64,000 bases of DNA from Cheiracanthium punctorium (lineage: Eukaryota > Arthropoda > Arachnida > Araneae > Cheiracanthiidae): positions 868,001 through 932,000 of the forward strand of contig JAWZYV010013174.1 of the NCBI GenBank assembly GCA_038373885.1, read 5' to 3'. Positions 12,001 through 25,583 of the stretch are shown piece by piece; position 1 is the stretch's first letter; every line of letters starts with the position of its first letter. A model generated the notes under the pieces. The model worked only from the letters and a program-made list of their open reading frames with translations. It had not been told where the DNA came from and searched no databases. The position numbers and the translations under genes were made by a program.

Positions 12001-12639
12001 TTCTACTCTCTCTTTTTTTTTCTTTTACTATTTTCCCTTTATTATTATTTCAGGCAAATTCCTTACCTGAATATACAAGACTTAAGGAAGGAACGGATTT
12101 ATGTATTCTGCGCATAGGGTTTATTAGTAGAGCTCCGTGAAAAATATGGGAGAGGCGAATAAATATTTTTTAGCGTAAATATTAATGTGTGCAGAGAATT
12201 AGTCGAGATATTCAGGTACGGAATTTAGGTGCTTATCAGCAAAAGCATGGTGTAGAATATTATCAATTTTGTAATTTTCATAAAATATATGCATAAAAAT
12301 ATCTTACATAATAATGTGTAGAAAAAAGTTGTTCAATAAAATTTATTTTACCAAAAATGCATGATGAGAACATAAAAATTAAATAAAGCTTCAAAACAAA
12401 CAACGTAATTTTTCGCAATGCATCGTTAAAGTGTAATTGATTTTATTAGAGTGCATTTGTTTAAAATACAAAATGCTTACACATATTTCTTAAAATCAAC
12501 GTCTTACTATCTACGTTTAAAACCTACAAATAACACTCCAAAGAGTTTTCAATTTAGATTGTCCCACACTTTACTAAGCAGTCATACCAAAATACCAAAT
12601 TTTATGTACAAAATAGTGCGTTTTTTTAAAATTTATTCT

Positions 12640-12693
12640 CAAAATCCAAAAATGTATGTATATATATATTATATATATACATAGTGTGTGCAG

Positions 12694-12728
<35 letters not shown>

Positions 12729-12733
12729 CTATG
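12640..12733. repeat. (AT)n microsatellite inside a 13-bp perfect inverted repeat
   Basis: CATAGTGTGTGCA (12680-12692) and its exact complement TGCACACACTATG (12721-12733) flank 28 bp consisting of one G followed by alternating A and T. A further AT run precedes it (12657-12679). The structure could extrude as a cruciform. Confidence 0.8.
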
Positions 12734-15700
12734 CCAGTTATTTCTGTGATACAGGTAAACTAATAAAAGAATGAAATTTTTGATTTAAAAAATCGTACAG
12801 AAATTTCTGCATATACTCGAAAACACTACGTTAAATTGTGGATAATTAAAAGAAATACGTTATTTTTTTAAGAATCTAAATGAAATTTTTTACTCTAAAT
12901 CTACTTAAAAAATCAGAAACAGTGGGAGATTCGAATTTCAAACAGAATTTCTTATTTGCTAACTCACGTTAGTTTCTCAAAAACGAAAATTGATTATTCG
13001 TATAGAAGTTTTAGCAGTCTTCTTTTAACTACGTTTTAGACTTTAATTCTTTGAAATGTTTCATTTAGTTCTTGTTACATAAAAATGTTAAGATTAACCT
13101 GAAAACAGAACTTAAAATTATGGAGGACATTAAAGATCACTGTTTTATTTGATGAAAGCGACAAATGCATCACATAGATTCATAAAATTTAAAGTGTACT
13201 TGAATAAAATCATACTATTTATTCTTCGAAATATTTTTGAATTATGAAAAAGAGTTAATTTGAAAACTCTTCGCGTAAAATCATAACTCCTAGAAGGCAT
13301 CAAAGTAATGAAAATATAATTAATTATACGCTCCGAAAGTCATGTTTTACAATTTAAAGCAAACTTCTGGAGAAGTTTACAAATATGTTATTCTCTTGAC
13401 TCCCAATTTACCCCCGAGATAAAAAGTGTCAATTTTTTTACTTTTTTATAATTCACTACAAAAAAAAAGTTATATTTAATTTTCGAAGTAACATAAAAAT
13501 TGAGTTATTTCTGAACTGTTTTAAAATATGTGTACTTCTCAAATGATACTGATATTGCACCGAATACAATTACATCTATTTGAGAAATGTCTGTTACATA
13601 TTCAAAGTAAATAAATTTAATAAGAAATTAAATTGATCTTGTGATAAAGTCTTTGCCCGTGGTAATTTATGATGTTGAAAGAGTTAAATTCAATTTCACG
13701 GAAAGTTCAAATCTTAAGTTTAAATCAGCGAATAGAGCTTTTTAGATTACGCAGTTCAAAGTTTATTATTGAATTTTGCAATTATTATAGAAAAAATATG
13801 TCGTTTATTGTGAGTTTAAATACCACTTAACTTGCGTTCGAGAAATGTTTTATGGAAAATTTGATAATTTTTACACATTTCAAAATACCTTTGTTGTTGT
13901 TGCTGTCGTTGCTGTTATTTCAAAATAAAAGTGACTCTGAGTTAAGATGAAATACGCCTGAAGCAATATTATAAATTCCTAAAGAAACTGTTAAATTAGC
14001 ATCAAATTAGACTTTTGATAGATACAGTAATTACAAAAAATATCTTTCAGGAGTTCTTGTATAATCGTTGAGGTAAATAGTCGAAACATTAAGAGTCAAT
14101 TCAGAGTAAAAATAGAATATTAATATAAAAATCTATTTTCTCCGATATAATTATAATCTATAAATATAACAATAATCTAAAATGATATAAAATTTTATTT
14201 TCAAGTGATGTAGACATATAAATTTTAACTAAGGAAATTTTAATGGTAAAGTCCTGTGTGAGTGAGAATAAAATGTTAATTGGAAAAATAGTATTTATTG
14301 TTTTAAGAAAAATTATGCGAATAAGAATAACAATAGTAAATGTTCGCTTATATATATTACAACATAAGACATTTTGCTACTATAAAAAAAAATGTGTTTT
14401 CACGTAGAAGAACATTAGGTGTTATTTTACTCTCAATTAAAATTTAAAGTATTAGTGAATGTTTATGTAATTACATAAAGGCCTTTAAACATATAATAAA
14501 ATGTATTTTTTTGCACAGTTTAATTTTTTAAAGTATGCTTTTTCCTGGTAGCAGTACCTACGTACTAATAAAATTTTATACACAAAGTTTGGACTAGTTT
14601 GCCTTATACAGCGCACCCTGACATCAAAATCAATGAAAAGAATGGATTTAAAACTTCGCATTTAAAAGATTTCATAATCTGGTCTACAATTTTATGATTT
14701 TTGAAAGTTCTCTTTGGAATGATTTCACCAGGTTTCTTTACAATAACCCAAAATCTTCAAATTTGTTAAAAGTCAAATAAAAGAGTAAATATATTCTATT
14801 GTATGATTAGACACAATTTTACCATTTATCATCGAAATATTTATGCGGATTTCAAGAAAAGAGATCTGAAATGCACCTATTTCTCAAAACCGATTTAGTA
14901 TAGAAAATAAATAACAGATATAATAACTTTCTTTGATTCCGAAATCAAGTTGTTTCATAAACAGTGTCATCATTTTTCTTCTTATCATAATTCAGACAAT
15001 TTTTGTTCAGCTCTGGATGTTATCTGTAAAATAAACAATCTGTAAAAGTTTCAAAAAAGAAAATGGCCGAAAATAAAAATTGAATCTCTTTGATTCTTTG
15101 TATTATTAAAAGCGCCTAGAGGAAGAGCAAAGACTTTGGTTCTACAATGAAAAAAAGAAGCACTGAATTAAAAATAAATAATATTCTTAAATCCCTATAA
15201 AAAACTTTTTTTAATAAAGTGTTAAATAAAAAGATTTGTATGCAGAGCAGAAAAGATCTAGTTGCAGGAATCAGCCATCAACTTGTGAGAATAGGCAAAT
15301 TGCGAAACTTGCAGTCAAAAACCACAAATGCTATCGTAAAATAAAAAAAACAAATAAGTAAAAAAATAATGCCTCTTGATACTGTGTAATGGAGTTTCAA
15401 GAATTCTTATGTTAGGAAACTAAAAATGAAATCACTTCTAATTAGGTCATAAAGGAGCCCTCCTAAAGGGGCCAATCAATGTACGTACGATAACTCTTCA
15501 TGTAGAAATACAGTATTTTATAACTAAGATAATATGAACTAAATATTATTCACTTTAATAATTACTGCTCGGACTTAAGCAAGAATTGCCCCCTTCAAGT
15601 GACTTTACAGAGGGCCTAAATTAAAGTGCAGGCAAGATTAAGCTTTAAACATGCATCTGAATCAACTTATGTGAGTACTCAAGTCTAATTTAAATGTGTA

Positions 15701-16600
15701 TAGATTGATGTTACATTATGGTCAATTTCAACCATGACTTATACCAGATAGTAAACATGTGGGACAGCAAGCAATATCAATCGGCATATGGAACAGAACT
15801 TGTTACTTTAGAGAAATGGAATAGCATTGCAGAATCTATATTCTTAAAATTTTAATAAAATAGAAGCCAAACGATGTGTTACAAGTTATTAAGAAATTTA
15901 TTGCAGCAGCATATCCCTAAATTTGATAAAGCATTTTCCCTAACCGTGGTTTTATAATTTTGTAACTGGAATATTTGCCATTTTTTCAAGAAAACTGGTG
16001 AATTTACCTAGATGAATTTTTCGAATAAAGGGTGCTAGATATTTTGTAAACCTTTATTAATTTTTTTAAACACAAATATTTCATTAATTAATCAAATAGT
16101 AAAAGGTCTTTAGGATAATTTTGCACTGCAAATATGTAAAAAAAAATCAATTATTTCTTTTTTTGGATTTTTTTTTAATTTAATGTAAAAAAGTAAGGTT
16201 TAGAAAGGCATTCGAGTATATCATCATACAGGAAAATAATAAATTGTGTCCTCCCACTAGTTCTATACCCCCTCTATTACAGATAAACCACCAAAATTAG
16301 CCCATAAATTTCTGCTACGTAATGCATTTAATGAAGTTAAACGTATTACATCATTACTTTTCTATAAATTACATGAAAATCCATCCGATTAGTTAAACTT
16401 ATCAATGAAATTACAAGCAAATAATTATTTTCTCATTCAAATGGCCATTTTTTATTTTCGCCTCAAGGTATAATAGTCTAGAAACAAGACATTGATGTGT
16501 TTTCGGCATATTTATTTCACTGACTAAAACAAAAACAAAAACAAACAAAAAACTTAATACACACCCAAATAATCCTCTAACCTCCGCATACTAAACACCA
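12734..16600. other. AT-rich DNA without recognisable genes
   Basis: Long AT-rich sequence with poly-A/T tracts and only short shadow frames. A small TTG/CTG trinucleotide run sits near 13890-13915. I see no transposon terminus or RNA gene. Confidence 0.45.
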
Positions 16601-16619
16601 AGAAACAGCAAAAAACACT

Positions 16620-16810
16620 TAACTGCTTGACCATCGGTCAAAGTCATCCATCTCATAATGACCCATGCCAATACGATTATCTAATCTTTGTTCCGCGCCT
16701 ACTAATCGTTCCTCTTTTTCCCTGCTTCAGCCCTCCTACCCCTCCACTCGTCTGGCAATAAAAACGTTTTTCTGCTCCGAGCGGGAAATCTTCTTTTTTA
16801 TCCCCATCCC
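16620..16810. promoter_or_regulatory. GC-richer island, candidate regulatory element
   Basis: Composition changes sharply from the AT-rich flanks. Words include GGTCAAAGTCATCC, CATAATGACCCATG, TACTAATCG and CAATAAAAACG, resembling nuclear-receptor and homeodomain sites. No supported coding. The call rests only on composition and motifs. Confidence 0.25.
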
Positions 16811-17164
16811 CCCTTCCTTTTTCTGATATGTAAGAGATGTGTATTTGTGTTTATTGTTTTTGAGTTAATTAAAAAGATTTAGCTGAAGTGAAATTTGACT
16901 TTCTGAGGAAGTATCATTTGTTATTTATTTTTTAATAACATTGATTGAGTGTAAAATATGATAATCATTTTGCGTTTACACTGATTGCTTTTTTTTTTTT
17001 GTTTGTATTTCTTTCAGAAAAATATGTGTCTGAAAAAAGCCGGATTTTCCAGTACGTTATGGAAAACGAATTGTATTATGTGAATTGAAAGAAGCTTCTT
17101 ATGTATACGTTATAATTAATTTTAATGGTTTATAATAAACACTGGAAATGTTTTTCTTGCAAAT

Positions 17165-17315
17165 CTATAAATTTTGCATGTTTGTGAGAAGAATATGTGC
17201 ACACATGTATATATTTTACTTATTTGTGTAAGGAATATGTGTAAATATATAAATTTTACGTCTGTGAGAAAACTATGTGTACATATACATAAATTTTAGA
17301 TATTTGTGAGAAGAT
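17165..17315. repeat. Minisatellite, about four copies of a 40-bp unit
   Basis: The anchor AAATTTT...TTTGTGAGAAGAATATGTG begins near 17169, 17211, 17252 and 17291 with mismatches and small indels, giving a period of about 40 bp. The units include ATGTGCACACATGTA-type palindromes. Confidence 0.6.
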
Positions 17316-19011
17316 TATTGTTCTTGTTCCCTTAAATTGAAGAATAAATGCAGCCATGTTGAAGAATTGCAATTCTTAAGCGGTTTAAATACATATTATA
17401 CATTAGAATCTATAAAGTAAGTGTGTATGCAATTTTTTTTCTTACATAACCTGATTCAAAATAATAGCCATTAGAATGCATAACGTGAAAAAATAATTAA
17501 GAAAGAAAAGTTAAAATGTAATTTAGCTTTAATCACCAAAAATTACAAGAAAACTTTCTAAATTTTAACCACTTAAATTACCGCAAATTTTCCTCTGATA
17601 AAGGAATGTGGAAAAACCCTCCTTTATGTTAAATTAACCAACTGCATATACATGATGAAGCTATTGAAAATATGTGAATGAGTGAAATCTATTTTAATTG
17701 TAAAAACATATTTCTCCCAGTGCAGACCCATCAAAAGGTCCAGGGAATAGCATAAAATTATTTTTAGACCCGGCAGCAACAAACTTTTTTAATGAAAGTT
17801 TATACCAATTGAATTTACTGCTTTAACAGAACTTTAGATGTTAAACTTATTGGTAATCATTAGTAATAGCTAGCAGTAAGCAATACATTTTTCTCAAGTA
17901 AGAAACTCCCCTTCACCCATTTTAAAATTACTATCAGGTGTTTGTTAATTTATGTAAACGCTATCCAAAATGCAAGCTGATATATGGTCTGCAACCCATT
18001 TATTACTCTAATTTGTAAATTTCTAATCTTCTCAATGGAACACTATGCAGTCGTAAAATTCCAGTACTTTTGTTGTATGTAACGTACTATGTATTGACCT
18101 GCAATTTTCTTATATTGAAAGAGGCTTATCCCATATACGTTTTAAAAATTTGGGATTCATAGTCAAAAGGGAAAGTTTGACATTTTATGTGATTCCTCAA
18201 TGAGTATCAGCAGAAATTTCTCTGTCTTTCATTTTCTGAGAGAATCATAAATATAAAAATAAAGCAAGAAAATCTAAGATTATAGTTTCGGAGGCTTTGC
18301 CACTTGTGTTACGATCATTACAAGAAGGCTGATTTTTATATCGATTAGTATCTGTCTGTTGCTCATTGAAAAATTGACCGTTTGAAGTTATGCAGTCCAC
18401 TCATGGTGGGTTGAGTATTGAGAGTATGTCAAACTTGGAAGAAAAGATAATTGACAAGGTTATATTTTACAAGGCTAAATTTTTTACACATTACGTGCAC
18501 CTACCGAACTGTCTCCACGGAGTCCCTGTGTGTCATCTTGGAAAACCCCCTAACACTACAAATCGAACTTGAAGCCCTCATGGTTGAACTTACCAAACTT
18601 CACTAACATGCATCAGAATTCTCAGCGTATCACCATTTCAGGGGATAGTCCCAAGTTGGATAATCCACCCAGCAATGAAGAACCAAGCAACGCAGATCAA
18701 GACTAAAAATGCAATAGATCCATTCAGTAAGATAAACGTTCTTAAGAATAAGTTAAAAGCAGATGACGTAGCAGCAGTCTTCTAGGCTTTCAAAGACAAA
18801 AAAACACCTGAAACTTGTAAAACTAAACTCCTTGAACTCTGTCTATCAGACAGAAGCTGAAGCCATTCGCAGACAAAAGTCTAGCATTGGAAAACGTCAT
18901 CACCTACGCCGCAGCCAGTCCTGCCAGATAGTTGTCTAATCCTACAGGACATCCAATAAGCAAATCCTAGTGATCAAGAAGCTCCTCACAGAAATAACAA
19001 ACGTTCAAATA

Positions 19012-19863
19012 CGAGGGTTGTAAATTAAATAATGGCAACTTAATCAAGAAACTCGCAGAAGAGCGGGAATCCTCAAACGGTATGTGATAGCGGTGAGGTG
19101 GCGCTGTTGTCAACGTGTAGAGTACAAAACCAGTCAATCTAGTTAGAAGGGTGACTGGTGGTGTGGCATTAAAGTGAAGAGTAGCGTTTCCATCGCTCTA
19201 AAGCATGTTTTCAAAGGATGATCAGTGGTCGTGGCTTACAATACAGGCTGCCCTTGGCAAAAATGCAATAGAATGTTATCGAGGAATACTGGAAGGCTGT
19301 ATCGGAAGTGCATTATCGTATAGGACGGTTGCAAGATGGGCTGAAGCATTGGGGAGGGGAGGATGTGATCCTTACGCATGCCGTGCCCGTAAGAGAAACT
19401 GTCCACACAGACTGTTATTGCATCTTGCCTATTTCTACAGCACCATGCGGTGCATGCGTTCACGTTTACTGCAAAAACAACCTCCCTGTTGTGTTGCATG
19501 ACAATGATCGTGGTCATGTAAACAAAGTCGCTTCTATAGCAACTGTGGCAGTGAGAAATTTTCGAACACCCTTCCTAGTCCCTACTCACCTGTCATGAGT
19601 TCTTGTGATTTCGATCTGTTTCCGAAGTTAAAGGACGCCTTCGATTTCATGACAATGCATCTGTATTCCACGTAGTAGGGCGCTTCACCGCTGACGTCAG
19701 CAATCAGCACCTTGTCATTGGTCTCCAACGCCTTCCCGATATTTGGCAAAAGGTTATAAACTTTGCTGGTGATTACACAAAAGGAATGCAATGCAATTGT
19801 ACTTGTAAGATCATTAAAATTTGATTTACACCTGTGTTGCCATTACTTAATTTACAGCCCTCG
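19012..19863 (+). mobile_element. Internally deleted mariner element
   Basis: Terminal inverted repeats of about 28 bp (start CGAGGGTTGTAAATTAAATA; the end is its near-perfect complement, TTTACAGCCCTCG) are flanked by TA at 19010-19011 and 19864-19865, the standard mariner target duplication. At 852 bp it is shorter than the usual 1.3 kb. The remaining coding parts show that the middle of the transposase was lost. It inserted into the unidentified sequence that continues on both sides. Confidence 0.9.
19205..19800 (+). pseudogene. Mariner transposase remnant
   Basis: The N-terminal part (19205 onward) has the helix-turn-helix-like stretch ALSYRTVARWAEALGRG typical of mariner DNA-binding domains. 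A frame change then leads to NLPVVLHDNDRGHVNK, the region of the second catalytic Asp (HDN). A further shift leads to CDFDLFPKLK, the segment carrying the third Asp of the DD34D triad. A C-terminal segment (QRLPDIWQKVINFAGDY) follows. The segment between the N-terminus and HDN, which should hold the first catalytic Asp, is missing, and frameshifts separate the parts. It therefore cannot encode an active enzyme. Confidence 0.85.
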
Positions 19864-20106
19864 TAAATACAGTTAATACACACATCAGTTTATGTATCAA
19901 CGAAACAGACGAACTAGAGAATCATGCTACCAAGAACTCGTATATCAATAAAGATATGCTAGGCGCAGCCTCCAATAGTTCACAAAATAAAGATACCACG
20001 TAGAAAAGATGAAAATAGAAATGGGGCAGCAGCACCAAGTATACGCATACCCACCTACTTACCCCTATCCCTGCACTGCAAAAAATCTCCATATCCTAAG
20101 CAACTA

Positions 20107-20831
20107 CAGGGTGAATCTAAACTCTTGGGCAAAACTTTAAGGGTTAATAGGGCACATAATAAGGAATCAGAATCACATGGCAATATGGGGCTGACAACCT
20201 CGTCTTCGTATTGCTTTTAATAATAACTTCGGAAAAAGGTACTGAAAAAACAGTGCGTTTTTCGACTATTGTTTCGCCAGAAACTAATGTATTTTTCTCC
20301 AAAAACAGAAGACTAAAATGGATAGTTTAAAAATTTTATTTTATTTCATGGATGAAATTTTCGGAGACGAGCCTATTGTTTATGAAACTTGGCTAACCCA
20401 TTTATGCCTAGCGTCCCTTTTTTGGGACGGTATTTTCGCTATCAGTCGAAAACGTTATTTATTTTTCCTAACCTTTATTCACGAATATTGAACCTCAACT
20501 CCACAAAATATTATAACATGGCCCAGTAGAATGTTAACATTTCAATTTTTATACATAATGATTTTAAAAGATATCATCCCTTGTCCAAGAAGTTGACATC
20601 AGAAATTTTGCTATTATTGCTGGTATTGGCAAAAATCGAAGAAAGTCGCAAAAATAACTGAGCACGAATGGGTTAAGAAATTAGACGGACACTTCAATGC
20701 TTTTCCAAAAGTGATTATTACCTGGAAAGTTAAAACTGCGTTTTTCACCCCAGATTGCCATGTGATTACGATTCCTCATTGTGTGCCCTATCACCCCTTA
20801 AACTTTTGCCCAAGAGTTTAGATCCACCCTG
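20107..20831. mobile_element. MITE with about 78-bp terminal inverted repeats (CAGGGTG...CACCCTG)
   Basis: The first 78 bases (CAGGGTGAATCTAAACTCTT...) and last 78 are inverted copies with roughly ten differences. TA flanks both ends (20105-20106, 20832-20833). No transposase is present; the native length without its nested insertion is about 445 bp. TA target duplication and long inverted repeats suggest a Tc1/mariner-type parent; the family is not named. Confidence 0.88.
20397..20672. mobile_element. piggyBac-like MITE nested in the CAGGGTG MITE
   Basis: The ends CCCATTTATGCC and (complement) CCCATTCGTGCT form a short inverted repeat. The right flank is TTAA (20673-20676) and the left is CTAA (20393-20396), consistent with a TTAA target duplication with one mutation. 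It contains only non-coding sequence with the inner word CGTCCCTTTTTTGGGACG. TTAA target plus CCC terminus is the piggyBac signature. Confidence 0.65.
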
Positions 20832-21429
20832 TATAATGTTTCTCACTGGGCACAAGCTTTCCCTATCTGCGTCCATCATTTCCCTATCTGCGTCCATCTG
20901 AGTCAGCCCACTGCGACAGTAGATCCAAAACGCTTCCCTCTCCACTATCTCCTGGATTGTATACTGACGCAGCCACTTCATCTCAAAAGACCGTTCCCTA
21001 ATCACTGCCGCAAATGGAGAGAACATGGAAAAAACCTTCAGTAGACCATCCTTAAGTAACAATAGCTCCACCAAATCTGCCACAAACTTCATGAGCTGAG
21101 CAAGCATATGTTTTTTTAAGCTGAGGCAGGCCACGAGATGATCATGATCACTCCCCTACGTGAGAACAAACTGTCCTGCAAGCTGTTCGATTTGCGACAA
21201 AGCAACACACTGTGCTATCTATATATACATATATTTTAACAAATTTCACAGCTACCGAAAAAGGCTTGAAGGTTGGTTCTGCCGACACAACAGGCAGTAT
21301 TGTGGCTTCCAAACTCTGGCGTTTATAGCCGAAAAATCACAGAAGAACACATCTTAGATTCTCGTGAAACCTGAGGACAGTTGGAAAAGCGACCTTCAGC
21401 TAGCGGCGCTATCGAAGTTCTCGTTTGAC

Positions 21430-23430
21430 ATTAATTAACCTGGCTTACAATTGTTCCAGAAACAGCATGAATAGAAACTGTTTTTTTCTGTAGCTAATAT
21501 ACTATAGAAGTATCTACAATACTTAAAGAGCTACACAAAGGTGGGCTGCATCTGTTGAAAGACGCGCTTAAAATCATAGGAGTAATATTTGGGGTTAACA
21601 CCACTGCACTCCACAGCTCTTCCCTTTAAGGATGAATCCGAGTTTGTCTTTCGAAACAGCATTTGATATGAAGTGAAATAGGACTGTACTATCCATTAAG
21701 CTCAGTAGGATTTAGCCCATGGGCCCAAACTTAATGAAATGCTTCAGAGGCGTCTTATCCCAATAAAAATCTCAAACCGAAGACAAATACCGGATACAAC
21801 AACCGAAAAACTCATATAGATTTTTTTAAACTTTAAAAATAACCCAAGTTTGAAATCATTATGCACATGAAAGTGCAGCAGAAATTCTAAATACATGATC
21901 GTCGTATACTTTTAGACTGTTCAGCATTTTATCATAATGGACGAGAGTCAGTTGCACCCGCGCCAACAGCCATGGATCAAATCGAGGGACGAGCTGCACC
22001 GGAATCCTTATCTTGCAACCCGCTCAAAAATATGCTGCCACTTTGTGAAATCCGAAAAAAACATCATTGGGTCTGGCCATCGCTAAGGGCAACTCGAAAA
22101 TGTACTACCTCTGGCCGTTTGCGAGACCGCAGGGTCCCTCCATGATTGCCCCTTCCCCACCATTTCGAGGTTGCAACTCGCCCGTGGATTAAATTCATCA
22201 GTGGTGCAACTCGCCCTTTCTTCCTTCACCTGTAGTAACTAACCCATTCCCAACCAAAATAGGAAATTTTTTCATTTCCTATCATGTCTAATTTAGTATT
22301 AAATTGGGACAGAAGCCTGTTAGAGTACCTAGGCTTTTGTAAGAAATTCACATAGTGTCATCTATCCCAGATAACTATCATGGAGGATGTCTAATAAATT
22401 TTATAGTCTAGGAACCCTTAAGGTACTTAATCCGATTGCTGGGAGAACGTGGAGCTAGAAAGGGATTCATTAAAGTGGAAGCAATAAATATGTCCGAGGT
22501 TGTTTGGTTCGAAACACGAACCTACATGTCTTTCACGTTGAACCATCAATGCTGAAATTTGTAGAGAAGATGATCTGTTTGCTTTGTTTACCTTTTTGTG
22601 AGGGCAATAAGTGATTATTTCTTGCTACAAGACGGCAGCATTAGATCATGCAGGTCTCTCTTTGCAAACGATTATCTTAAGTAGCAAGCAATTCATCATA
22701 GCGGCCAATTCAATCACCGAATGGAATTCCATCGAACACATTTAAGATACATTAGGAATTTATATAATAATTTACAAAAGCAATAACTCCTCTTCCAAAG
22801 TGATACAACTGCCTCATATTGAAAGTAATTCCGTAAAAATCTGACTTATCCAATTTGTTAATTTTATGCACGTGCGTTCTAAAGTACCATATTTGTTTGG
22901 TATATTTAGTGCTATTTTATACTTTAGTACGTGCTGTATGCTGTGGCTCAGTATCATTAACTTCTGATTGTAATGTTTTGAGAAACTATATTTTTGAAAA
23001 GTTTTCCTTGACATAAAAAAAAATCATCTGTAGCCAACAATAATTACAAAAATAGTCAGTTAAAGGTTTCACATATACGCATCTCCAAAATTAAGGTTAT
23101 AAACACGAAATTTTGATAACTAAAAAAAAAAAAAAAACATTCTGTTTACTGCAACAAAATTTGGTACAAAGGTATATTATCATAGGAGAAAGCAAATAAA
23201 CATAATGATATCAAAAGGAGGGACACTGTCAAAATCATAGTGGGTAGTGGTGTATGACTGTTCAACATCATGCCGTCCGTCCCAGACAAGGATTAGTCTG
23301 CCACCAAATTGGTCATTTTCACTTGAATTGGAGAGATGATAGAAGGCTCCTCGTTCTCTCCTGATGAAGACTAGATGAGAATCACTCTGTGATCTCTTGC
23401 TGATCTCGACACATGAGTGAAAAGAAACAT
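21430..23430. other. Mixed sequence, no gene recognised
   Basis: Moderate-GC stretches (about 21540-21800 and 21930-22250) alternate with AT-rich DNA. Frames are short and none gives a recognisable domain. These may be old transposon remnants. No terminal repeats found. Confidence 0.35.
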
Positions 23431-23437
23431 GTACCTC

Positions 23438-23610
23438 CAGGGGCGTAGCCAGAAATTTTTCATGGGGGGGGGTTACGACTACTACAACTCATATATATGT
23501 ATACGTGGGTGTGATAATGTAGTGAAGAATATACATTTTGTATGGCAAAAAATTCCTCAGGGGGGGGGGGGGGTTATGACCCCCATAACCCCCCCGTGGT
23601 TACGCCCCTG
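23438..23610. mobile_element. hAT-type MITE, 173 bp, perfect 8-bp target duplication
   Basis: The ends CAGGGGCGTAGCCAG and CGTGGTTACGCCCCTG are inverted repeats of the hAT type. The 8 bases TGTACCTC occur directly before (23430-23437) and directly after (23611-23618), the length expected for hAT. The inside has G runs (up to 14 G) opposing C runs and no coding capacity. Confidence 0.92.
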
Positions 23611-24496
23611 TGTACCTCTATTATTGGTGTGTTCGGCTCCGAAACAAATGGTTTTCGCGTGCAATGCGCTCAAAGAGAGATACACTGCTATACGCCGGGT
23701 TTAAAAATACTTCTCTGCCAGACGTCCACATAAATTTTCACTGAAAATTCTTTCCCAGACGCAGAAGTTAGGGCATTAGAAAGCTCTGCAGCCGTTGTCT
23801 GCCAGTTCCGTCGTGTACTTAATGCAGATTAGTGAGCTTGTGCGGGTGTCATAGCGTTTGGGCTTCTTTAGCTAGACTTCGTGCTCATAGTGCTATTTGT
23901 TTGGAATTGATTCTATAACCTGTGTCCTCTTTCGGAGACATGTGTAACAAATCATAGCATCTGCCCTCGGGGATATACGATTTCACGCTTACTAGGAGTT
24001 ATCGATCTCGCTGAATCATCTAAATGATTCTGAGAACTTATTCCTACTACAGTCAACAGTTGTGGGTTTTAACTTTATATTCACAAAAGCAGAGATAAAA
24101 ATCCCATATGCCTAAATGGACAAATTCAACACTACACTACAAAACCAACGCTAACTAGCATTCATTCTTACTTGGGGGCTAACATTGTACTATTCGTTTT
24201 TCAAAATATATAAAATACAATTTCATCAAGTTAATTATTTGTTGTTTTGTGTTACTGAGAAAGGTCTTTTTGATCTTAATTTTGCACTCAAGTGTTTTAT
24301 ACGTCTTTATAACTTTAGTTTCACTCATTATGCTTTATGGGTGCAGGGGCGGCCCTAGGCCCGGACAAACCGGACACCTGTCCGGGGCGGCAAATTTTAG
24401 GGGCGGCATTTTGGCTCGAATTTCAAAAGTACATTTTGTATTAGCAAAAGAATTATTAAAAATATTCCGAAGAATATCATTCCGTATAACTTACTA

Positions 24497-25500
24497 GCTA
24501 ATGTACCCATCCGTCATTGATGGGTTTTTACTAACCGCGCGAAATTTCGTTTGCGTTGTAGGAGTACAAAAAATGAAATTAGCAAACTGGCAGAAATTTA
24601 GAAAGCAAAGTTATAACTCTTGTGTTGTTTAAAGATTACAGGATAGAAAGTAACAGATTACTGAGACAAACTGTCAATAGAGAAAATATTTTACATTCAA
24701 AATTAACGTTTTTTTTATCAGTGGATGAGCTTCCTACATCAAGAAGTCATTTAAAGTTGCAAAAGAAGATGCTACTAATGAATCTTAAACTGAAAAGAGA
24801 ATACCTGGAAAATGCTTTGTAATAGCAAATAGCCTATATTCAACACTGCAACGTCTGATTGAATATTTTGATGATTTTACTTGATGCGCGGAGAACTTTA
24901 TCAAAGTTTACGTCCTACCTCAAAAATAATTCAAATTTGTAGAAAATTAAAAACCTGTAATTTTAATTTACTAACCGTCTACGTTTTAACAAAATTTCAT
25001 TTCATTCCCTTTTGTCTGACCGCTAGTTGTTTTCACGAAGTGGTCCCACAAAATTTTCTCAAAATAATATATATATGTATATTATTTGGAGTCGAATATA
25101 TTAGTAGAACAGTCACCTGTTGTATTACTTCCAGACGCCTTAAATTGACGCCCGCCCTCTAAAAAAAAAAGTACACTGCAACTTTTACAAACACTTTTAA
25201 TTTATTCAAATCTTTAAAAAATTTCGTTCATGCTTTGTTACCCATCATATAACCTAATTTCATTCTATTCTCCTAATTCGTTTTTGATGGATGCCAGAAC
25301 AAACTTTTAAAGCGATTTTTAGAAAATCTCAAAGTCTATGAATTATTTAAAACAATTTTGGTATCTATTGTTTCAATTAACTTACCATTCAATATAATTC
25401 CAAATTTCATTCTATTCCATTGAGCCATTTTTTAACAAAGGGCGAACATACATTTACACACAGTTTTCAAACAAGTTTTAAATCTCAAAACTTTTAAACG
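24497..25500. repeat. Nested repeat of the ACTAGCT...CCCATCC family
   Basis: It begins near ACTAGCTAATGTACCCATCC with a self-complementary GTACCCATCC...GATGGGT head. Inside, the motif AATTTCATT(T/C)(C/T)ATTC recurs about three times (near 24998, 25258 and 25400), each followed by a GACCG/GAGCC-type phrase and then ACATACATTTAC-like sequence. Such structure resembles non-autonomous Helentron or RTE-linked repeats of arthropods. The 3' border is unclear. Confidence 0.4.
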
Positions 25501-25583
25501 AATTAGAAGTATTTTAGCAACTGCAGTTTAAATTAAGTTTCCACTTTTGGTGTTGCTATAATATTCATTTCATTCGCTTCAGT

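Larger units (their letters stand above)
18560..21420. other. Unidentified decayed coding-like sequence split by transposons
   Basis: The pieces 18560-19009, 19866-20104 and 20834-21420 are less AT-rich than the surroundings and are separated only by inserted elements, so they were probably contiguous. On the plus strand the first piece reads, with stops, INVLKNKLKADDVAAVF and AFKDKKTPETCKTKLLELC. The third has a 21-bp tandem duplication (TTTCCCTATCTGCGTCCATC, twice, about 20849-20890) and a Cys-containing stretch near 21170-21200. It may be a gag or other retroelement remnant or an old exon; I do not recognise the family. Confidence 0.3.
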
